64,000 bases of DNA from Tachypleus tridentatus (lineage: Eukaryota; Arthropoda; Merostomata; Xiphosura; Limulidae), in NCBI RefSeq assembly GCF_004210375.1, contig NC_134828.1, forward strand, positions 19,832,400 through 19,896,399, given 5' to 3'. Below are positions 56,265 to 64,000 of this stretch, piece by piece. Under the pieces are notes generated by a model. That model saw only the letters and a list, made by a program, of their open reading frames with translations, did no database searches and was not told the DNA's origin. Within the stretch, counting starts at the first letter, position 1. Every line of letters begins with the position of its first letter. The position numbers were made by a program, and so were the translations under genes.

Positions 56265-56480
56265 AGATGATTATAGAGGCGTTGGTTGTGCAGGTTAATA
56301 GGATGCCTCCTGTTTTTGTTATGAGACATTGCATTACAGATTTGATGATTGGTCCAATTTTAGTTACGTAGATGTAACTCATAGGAACTTGACTGTCTTC
56401 ATGAGATGAATATCTGTGTGTAATATTTGTGAACTGACTTGGGCTGCGTCATCAGCATATTGTCATTAGAAAGTATATCA
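56265..56480 (-). repeat. Unknown interspersed repeat (mirror of 7290-7545)
   Basis: Same repeat as 31150-31400 and 7290-7545. Confidence 0.6.
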
Positions 56481-56667
56481 CAGTTTGATAAAGCGTATAA
56501 CATCCACAAAAATAAGGTAAAAGAAATGAACTAATCGCGAAGCATCATGGGACATCGGGATATGTGTGTAAGATTGTTTTTAACTTTATTATCGAGTGAT
56601 ATTAAAATTCAGAGGATAGTGGTTTGAAGTATGTTAGAATAATGAGAACATTGGAATAAGAAAAGTT

Positions 56668-56918
56668 GTTCAAGGATTTTCTCATGTGTCATGGTGTCCC
56701 TGAGTGAGTCTCACGAAGTGGTATGCGAATTAAACATTTAAAAACGTTTCGTTCAAGGATTTTCTCATGTGTCATGGTGTCCCTGCGTGAGTCTCACGAA
56801 GTGGTAGGCGGATTAAACATTTAAAACGTTTCGTTCAAGGATTTCTCATGTGTCATGGTGTCCCTGCGTGAGTCTCACGAAGTGGTAGGCGAATTAAACA
56901 TTTAAAAACGTTTCGTGT
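56668..56918. repeat. 84-bp tandem repeat (mirror of 6862-7112)
   Basis: Three units. One has 'ctgagtgagtctcacg' in place of 'ctgcgtgagtctcacg'. Confidence 0.93.
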
Positions 56919-56919
56919 T

Positions 56920-57035
56920 GTTTTGAATTATGCACAAAGCTACACCATGGGCAATCCGTGCTCTGCCCGCCACGGGTATCGAAACCCAATTTTTAGTGTT
57001 GTAAGTCCACTGCTGAACCACAGGGGGCGCAAAAC
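56920..57035 (-). repeat. SINE family B (mirror of 6755-6866)
   Basis: Same insertion in reverse orientation. Confidence 0.85.
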
Positions 57036-57059
57036 GGTTGATATGGGTAGAGAAAGCTC

Positions 57060-57690
57060 CAGAGGAGTGAACAACGTTTCGACCTTCTGCGATCGGTCAC
57101 CGTTAGGTTCACAAAAAAAGGAAGAGTTAACTGACCGGAAACTGACCACATGTTTGAAAGGGGTTGTGTAACTGAGTGTAGGAATGTAGAGGGCGTGCTT
57201 AGATGTTTGATTATATCTATTAATATAGGTATAAAGGTGTTCCTTTGTATTGGTTTATTTTGGGTTTAAGTTGTTGTATAAGTAAGGCTTCTTTAATTTT
57301 GCGTTTGATTATGTTTGTTTCTTTATTTAGTATTTGAGTGTTTTCTATGGTTATGTTGTGTTTATTTGACTTGCAGTGTTCGAAAACGTGTGAAGGTGAC
57401 TTTTTATGTTCTTTGAATCTGGTTTCCATTTTTCTACTTGTTTCTCCAATATAGAAGTCGTGGCAGTTATCACATTGTATTTTATAAATAATGTTGGTGT
57501 GGTGTTTGTCAGTGTAGTTTTTACATAGTATAGACCTCAGTTTTGTGCCTGGTTTTCAATAAATTTGGTATTAACTGGAATGTCATATTTTGTTACTTGT
57601 CTATGTTGGATATTTTTGTGCTCAGTCAATGTTGGTACTTGTGTTATTGTCTTGTGTATTAATGTTATTACATAATAAGGTAGCTTTTCT
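57060..57690 (-). pseudogene. PLE GIY-YIG fragment (mirror of 6085-6720)
   Basis: The frame is broken relative to the left copy by loss of one A near 57555, leaving the METRFKEHKK...PLYLY part (57220-57429) open. Confidence 0.8.
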
Positions 57691-57699
57691 TAGGCCAGT

Positions 57700-57985
57700 T
57701 TTGTTCGTTTTGTTTTTGGAATTTAGTAAAGATAACCCAGAGTTATCTCTGCTAGCCGTCCCTAATTTAGTAGTGTAAGACTAGAGGGAATGCAGCCAGT
57801 CATCACCACTCACCGCCAACTCTTGGGCTACTCTTTTACCAACGAACAGTGGGACTGACCATCACATTATAACTCCCCCACGGCTGAAAGGGCAAGCATG
57901 TTTCGCGACAGGGATGCGAACCCGCCACCCTCAGATTACGAGTCGCACGCCTTAACACGCTTGGCCATGCCAGGCCATATCAGTT
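57700..57985 (-). repeat. SINE family A (mirror of 5795-6080)
   Basis: Full-length copy in reverse orientation. Confidence 0.9.
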
Positions 57986-58044
57986 TTGTTTCTTGTGCAA
58001 TTGTCATATGTATAAGAGTTATTACATATGGATTTTTTTTTTTT

Positions 58045-58330
58045 TTTACAAAAGGTGGTAGGGTCGTTTTCGTCTATAGATTGACAGAAGTTATCCCACT
58101 ATTTGTTCTAGTGCTGTATTTTTAGTTCTTTGATATACTTATTTTTCTCTATTAGTTAAAGTTTACATCTCTCTGTTGAGTGTGATAATAAATGGGAGTC
58201 TGATGATGTGGCCGTGAATGTCTAGGGTTAAATTCCATGCTTAAATATTGAGTGAAAAGTTCTGTCTCAGAACTGTGTTATCTACAGCAGATTGAATTAA
58301 TAACCTTTGTGATTTTTCTCTCATGTATTC
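58045..58330 (-). pseudogene. LINE linker fragment (mirror of 5440-5735)
   Basis: Same interrupted frames as the left copy. Confidence 0.42.
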
Positions 58331-58438
58331 GTTGGGTGTGTAAAGGGATGTTGTTGATAGGGGTTGAATTGAAATAGATCGCGGTTGGAGGGATGGTTGT
58401 GGAAGGGTGGTATTGAAACTAGAAAAGGAAAGGGTTTA

Positions 58439-59318
58439 CGAGGTCTGTTCAAAAAATACGCGACAGTTTGAATTGCGCGGCTCCAGTTGGTTCCAGGGGA
58501 ATCCGCTTGGTGTTGCTAGGTTCGCACAGATCAGCTGATTACGACGCCATTTCCCGATTGCAGATATCTTTATTTGTGTATTAGCTACGCGGTTTTAAGT
58601 GAAGTGCGATTTTTTCGTTTGGCGGATTTCAGAATGAATGACCTGAAGGAGCAACGACTTGCTGTGAAATTTTGTGTTAAACTTGGAAAATCTGCGACTG
58701 AAACTTTGTTATGCTTAACACGGCTTACGGTGATGTTGCTATGAAGCGCACGGCATGTTTCAAGTGGCATGAACGTTTTAAGGATGGTCGACAGTCCATT
58801 GAAGATGATGAGCGTCCTGGACGTCCTTCCACGTCAACTGACGACCCACACGTCGACAAAATCAACACACTGGTGCGGGCAAATCAGCGTCTGACTGTCA
58901 GGGAGCTTGCTGAAGAGTGTGGGATATCAGTTGGATCTGGTTACGAGATTTTGACCGAAAAATTGAAGATGCACCGCGTTGCTGCGAAATTCAGCCCTCA
59001 GAACTCGTGAGTTTTGGCCAAACACTTGATCACTGTTCTTCCCCACCCCTACTCACCTGACCTTGCTCCTTGCTCTCCAAAAGACTCTTGAAAAGAAGAA
59101 GATTTGAGACGATTCCAGAGATTAAGGCAAATGCGACGAAGGAGCTGGAGGACATTACAAAAGAAGGTACCAGGACTGTTTCAACAAGTGGAAACACCGT
59201 TGGGATAAGTGTGTGCGTTGGGAGGAGAGTACTTTAAAGGGGTCCCAGACCTGTAACTTCTAAATAAAGTACATTTTGTTTTATGACGTCAGTCCGCGTA
59301 TTTTTTGAACAGCCCTCG
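58439..59318 (+). mobile_element. Internally deleted mariner (mirror of 4460-5337)
   Basis: Same insertion. Here one base is lost near 58705 ('gaaactttgttatgc'), so the N-terminal frame is broken early. The frame 58711-59010 covers the MLNTAYGDVAMKRTA to SPQNS part. One flanking TA has become TG (59319-59320). Confidence 0.92.
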
Positions 59319-59519
59319 TGTTGTCACCCTAGTGTTATTTAAAACATGGGTGAATAATAATAAAAACAAGTGAAGAAAACCTGAAAATGTATCACTAGAT
59401 GAATATCCATGACGGTAGGAAAATGTGATGTGTATATTATTTACCTTGACCACTGTATCTCAAGTGGTCGTTTCTAAGTTAAGGAACATAGAAAGAGAAA
59501 TAGAAGGTTCGTTCTCCAC

Positions 59520-59790
59520 ATTGACCAAGCATAGACAAGTGGATATGGTGCACGACTCGCAATCTAAAGTTGTGAGTTCGAATTCTCGTCACACTAAATA
59601 TGCAGGCCCTTTCAGCCGTTGGAGCGTTATAATATTACGATAAATCTGTTCATTGGTAAAAGTAGCCCAAGTGTTGGCGGTAGATGTTGATGAGTGGCTG
59701 CCTTCCGTCTAGTTTTGCACTGCTAAATTAGCGACTGTTAACGTAGATAGTCCCCGAGTGGATTTTCGTAATATTAAAAACAAGCAAACA
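59520..59790 (+). repeat. SINE family A subfamily (mirror of 3985-4255)
   Basis: Same insertion in the opposite orientation. Confidence 0.8.
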
Positions 59791-60414
59791 AACCTCCACG
59801 CAGTCGGCAAGACTGGTTTGACTGGTTTTAAAATGTCTGGCTTCCCAGATCTTGAATATCTACAAAGTTAAAATTATTTCCGTTAAATAAAAGTTGAGAG
59901 AAACATGCACTGTGATATTCCACAGTAAGTTACAGCTACCGTGTTTTGACACAGGTGTGTCTTTGAAAGATACGCTGATACACATGTGTTCGATTCACAA
60001 ACATCTGTCTTAGGAAAGTCGAACTTTAGAAAATTTGTCTTCAAATGTTTGTGACATGTTTTTTGTCTGTTTTGTGAAACTTCCGTGTTGTTTAAATAAA
60101 TAACTGATAATTTTTAGCAACTAAAATAAAAATAACCGGGTACAAAAGTTAAAAAGTTGACATGGTCTTCAGAATCTGTCAACAAAAAAAGATTTTTAAA
60201 TTGTTTGTTCAAACCACATTCAGTCAAGATTGTTACGAGTCGGTAACCAAGGTTTCACGTTCTATCTTGGGCTCAGTGAAAATAAAATATACTTCTTACT
60301 GACTGCCTGGTTTCAGTCTGTTTATCAGAATATTATAACAAGATATAACAAGAGAAGTTTTTCTCTCTTTATTATTGTTATTTTTCAAAACCAGTTCACG
60401 ATGTTCACTACTTA

Positions 60415-60850
60415 ACATAAAGATGATCGTGTTTTTAATGTTTCTGTTCTGTTTGCTATGTATTCCACTTTACATAGAGTTGATGGTGTTTCTTATGTTT
60501 GTATTCTGTTTGATGTGTACTTTACTTAACATAGAATTGATAGTGTTTTTAATGTTTATTATGCACTCCACTTATTTTGTAATGAATACTGTTTTTAATG
60601 TTTGTATATTTGTTGTGTACTCCACATAAGACAGAGTTGATTGTGTTTTAATGTTTGTATATTTGTTGTGTACTTAACTTAGGATAGAGTTGATAGTATT
60701 TTTTAATGCTTATAATCTGTTTCTTAGGTTTTCAATTATCATAGAGTTTACAGTGTTTTATTGTTTGTATTCTCTTTGTTGTTTACTCCATTTATCATAT
60801 TGTTGATGGTGTTTTTAAAAGATAGAACAAGTCGTACTATCTTTGGATAA
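60415..60850. repeat. Minisatellite (mirror of 2940-3350)
   Basis: Same ~57-bp array. The Leu/Phe-rich frame 60375-60629 is a repeat translation. Confidence 0.85.
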
Positions 60851-60969
60851 TCGATACAGTGAGTGATAGTTAATGGCTGCAATAATGGGGTTTTGATTAA
60901 TAGATGGATTAGTGATGGTGTCTTTTATTAACGGATACAATAACTGATAGTGTGTCTTTCAAGAGTTAA

Positions 60970-61100
60970 TGTCCTCCAGTGGCAGAGCATTATATCTGCG
61001 AACACCCACCATTAAAAATCCGAGTTTCGATAGGTGTGTTAAGCGGAGCACAAATAGATCATTGTGTAGCTTTGTACTTAATTCAAACAATCAATCAATA
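60970..61100 (+). repeat. SINE family B (mirror of 2670-2800)
   Basis: Same insertion in the opposite orientation. Confidence 0.7.
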
Positions 61101-61424
61101 AAAACTAAAATAAATATCAGCTGGATAAAAGGCTGAAACAAGGTGCTATTTAGGGTCAGGGATTTTATTCATTATTTGAAGAGTTCCGATCTTGATGTAA
61201 AAACAAGACTCATGTTTGGCCATTTTACACATTAACTTGATATATTTACTGTTATCCAGTTTTTGTTTTGTTTAGTATTGAAATGTGTTTATTTACCATC
61301 AGATTGTTTCGTGAAGATAAGAGTGTGTGACAGAATGTTTCAGGGACAAACATAAACTAACACATAAAGAAGTTATCAAACTTGCAAACAGAATGACAAA
61401 CGATGAAAACAATATCGAGGTGTA

Positions 61425-61565
61425 ATGTAACATGGACCATTTGGCTAAGGTGCTTGACCCGTAGTCTGAAGGTCACGGTTTCGAATCCCCATTTATCCAA
61501 ACATATATATTTTGTCAGACATGAGGAAAATACAATGTGACGGTTAATCCCACTGTTCGTTGACA
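61425..61565 (+). repeat. SINE family A relic (mirror of 2206-2345)
   Basis: Same relic in the opposite orientation. Confidence 0.6.
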
Positions 61566-62109
61566 CTAAAGTAAACAAAAAAAAATCATCGGAACAAATG
61601 TGAGTAAATTACACATCGTAGTTGATAACGAGAAATCCACTTGAAGTTCCATCCGTTTTATGATAAATTACACATTCACAAACATGAGTCATCTAAGTTT
61701 TAGATCCACATGTGTTTTACAGCATGTTGTTATGTATGTTTATAATTATCGTGTTTTCAACAAATGTACAGCCATATGTAGATATATTGAAAAAGGAACT
61801 CACGTTAATATAATTCTATACAGTTGTTGGAACTGTTCTCTTGTTCTAGACAAAATAATATATATAGAGAAATACTGAGAATTTACTTTATTTATTAGAT
61901 CAACATAATAAAACTAGTTGTCTGAAGGATGTTTCAAAAACAGTTTATGGATTATCGGCCTCAAACATGAGATGATAGTAAATTCTGGGTGATTTATTTA
62001 AGTCTAACACTTAGAAAAGCTAGATCCTCTGGTAAATGAAAGTTTTTCAGATATAATTCCCTTCCAGTTGGAGTTATTCAGGTTCTGAAAGAAACAAAAA
62101 GACATAGAT

Positions 62110-62770
62110 CGGTAAATAAAATATCCACAGAACCATAAACTACAATATAACAAAATATTCAAAAGTGCCATACACTAAAATATAACAAAATATTCGCAGT
62201 ACCATACACTAAAATATAACAAAATATTCGCAGTACCATACACTAAAATATAACAAAATATCCACATTACCACATACTAAAATATAATAAAATAACTACA
62301 GTACTATTTACTGAAAAATATTAAAATATTTACACTATCATATACTAAAATATAATAAGCTCTCCATGGTATCAGATACTAAATGTAACAAAATATCCAC
62401 ATTACATACTAAACTATAATAAAATATCCATTGTAGCATACACTAAAATATACACGCAGTAAAATTTACTAAAATATAATACAGAACACAATTCCATACA
62501 CTAAAATATAATAAAATATCCACAGTACTATACACTAAAATAGAACAAAATTTCCACAGTACCATATACTAAAATGTAACCAAATATCCACAGTACCATG
62601 TAATATAATTTTATAAAATAACCACATTTCAATACTCTAAAATCTAACAAATGATACACAGTACCATACACTGATATATAATAATATATCCAAAGTGCCG
62701 TATTCTAAAATATAACAAAATATCCACCGTATTATACCGTATAAAAATTACAGCAAGTATTTAAAAGAAG
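62110..62770. repeat. AT-rich minisatellite (mirror of 1030-1670)
   Basis: At least two additional units are present between 62480 and 62600 compared with both direct-repeat copies. Confidence 0.9.
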
Positions 62771-63269
62771 GATCACTTGAAACAGAATAATGAAATTCAA
62801 TACAGTTAGAACTCTTTATATCTAATACATGGGACACATAGTGTACGTCTCCGATCTACAAAACCATTTGTGACAACAGGATAATTGATAACCTGTTATC
62901 AATTATGATGGCACATGATTTTCTAATGAACGAGGATTCTCCTTCTGACTGTACCAAGGTAAATATGTAGGTTGTATTTGTGAACCAAACCAACATTATT
63001 CATGGTTGTAAGATTGAAATAATACTGTAATGTTTACTGTGTAATCTGTAATGGTCAGTGAGTGAACAACAACTAAATAATAACTTAATTTATTATTGTT
63101 TTAAAGGTAAGAAATAAGTGTTCAGCTATTGATTAAGTTTTGACTTTTTCTACTATATGTTTCTCTGAACACATGTTAAAAGCTTATAGCTATATTTTAT
63201 TTATATATCATATTCTAGATGTTCGAGCAGAGTTAACTATAAATCACGAAGAATATGAAAAACAGGAGT

Positions 63270-64000
63270 ACGGAGGATGGAAATTCTTCCTTACAAGTGT
63301 CAAGAGACACTGGAAAAGCGCAATCATTATTGTTTGTCCCAATATTTCCGCTGACATACGAGACCTGACAAACTACAGACCAATAAGCCTCCACAATTCC
63401 ACAGGTAAACTAATGTTAAGAATTATAAGTTACAGATAGCTGTACCATCTGGAACTCAACTATATGATAAAGGAAATTCAAAACAAAGACAGACACAAAG
63501 ACAGACACAAAGACAGACGAGCGATCACCTTGTAGAGTGACTGAAACCATATTTCAACCGTAAGCAACATGACAGTCGTTACATTTCTTCGCGTTAATAA
63601 ATCTTTTGATAGTGCCAAAGCATAATGTTATTTTAATTGCACTATCTCCAGATCCCTGACACAATAATCAGATGTATCTTCGAGCTTTTCTCAAATCGAC
63701 GAGCCAGAGTTCGCATACATCAAACGCTTACACGTCCGTTTACTCTTACGACTGGTGTCCCCGGGGTCAGCCCTAAGCCCGCTGTTATAAATTATCCACG
63801 TCTATGGTATCCCGTTCCTAGAACTCCCGTATACTCACGCATCTCAATATTTAGACGATGTAGCAGTTTGGAGTACATCGATTGACCTCTCTATTCGTGG
63901 CTAGTAAAGTTCAAATTTCGTCGAACCACATAATGACGTGGTGTAACAGGTGGCGTGTATCCATAACAAAACACAAGAAAAAAAGATTTCACAGGAGTTT
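63270..64000 (+). pseudogene. LINE reverse transcriptase fragment (mirror of 1-545 and 39828-40560)
   Basis: Plus-strand blocks: IIIVCPNISADIRDLTNYRP followed by ISLHNSTGKLM (63327-63420), the NKSFDSAKA region, LFSNRRARVRIHQTLTRPFT (63690-63750), a GVPGVS remnant, and LDDVAVW out of frame near 63855. It runs off the window. Confidence 0.78.

Larger units (their letters stand above)
41912..63810 (-). repeat. Right arm of the inverted duplication
   Basis: Reverse complement of 1-21513, about 390 bp longer. The extra length comes mainly from the complete local inverted repeat at 43836-45475 and additional minisatellite units. It begins directly at the gap in an (AT)n tract and continues beyond 63810 into sequence matching 40017-39828. 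Confidence 0.97.

Overview
This is AT-rich eukaryotic genomic DNA with very low coding density. I see no bacterial-type genes, operons, rRNA genes or CRISPR arrays. Most of the interpretable sequence is repetitive: two tRNA-derived SINE families, Penelope-like elements (PLEs) with a GIY-YIG endonuclease, jockey-like LINE fragments, mariner and Tc1 transposon remnants, and many minisatellites. This repertoire suggests an arthropod. From memory, the more abundant SINE resembles one common in chelicerates, especially horseshoe crabs, but I could not check that.

The layout is dominated by duplication. Positions 1-21513 (left arm) reappear almost unchanged in reverse complement at 41912-63810 (right arm). 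A run of exactly 500 Ns (41412-41911) lies directly before the right arm. The end of the first contig (40018-41411) is also a direct repeat of 1-1410. The right arm runs on at 63811-64000 into sequence matching 39828-40017 in reverse. The window is therefore two contigs that share about 21.5 kb in opposite orientation. A retained second haplotype, a misoriented neighbouring tandem copy, or a genuine very large palindrome would all fit. Fixed-length gap padding and the gap's position inside a minisatellite favour an assembly explanation.

The unpaired centre (21515-39827) holds the best gene evidence. This is a SLC35G/EamA-type multispan transporter exon at 33919-34826 (+), broken only by two apparent extra Ts in T runs. 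A truncated relative lies at 29851-30109 (-). The centre also contains a Tc1 element with intact ends but a deleted middle (25447-26595), a second decayed Tc1 with an in-frame 102-bp tandem expansion of its C-terminal region (37530-38690), a possible TATA promoter with first exon (21882-22082), and several tandem repeats. Two blocks of the centre are older, diverged paralogues of the left arm: 24975-28445 in direct orientation and 31860-33885 inverted. They differ from it by transposon presence and absence.

Within the arms, the most gene-like pieces are a 99-nt phase-symmetric candidate exon (17435-17533 +, mirrored at 46263-46361 -) and a 50-codon, two-exon reading frame that is intact only in the right arm (55829-56050 +). 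No multi-gene system is evident. The value of the window lies in its nested duplication history, the paired arms, the twin-armed PLE and a few unrecognised exons.
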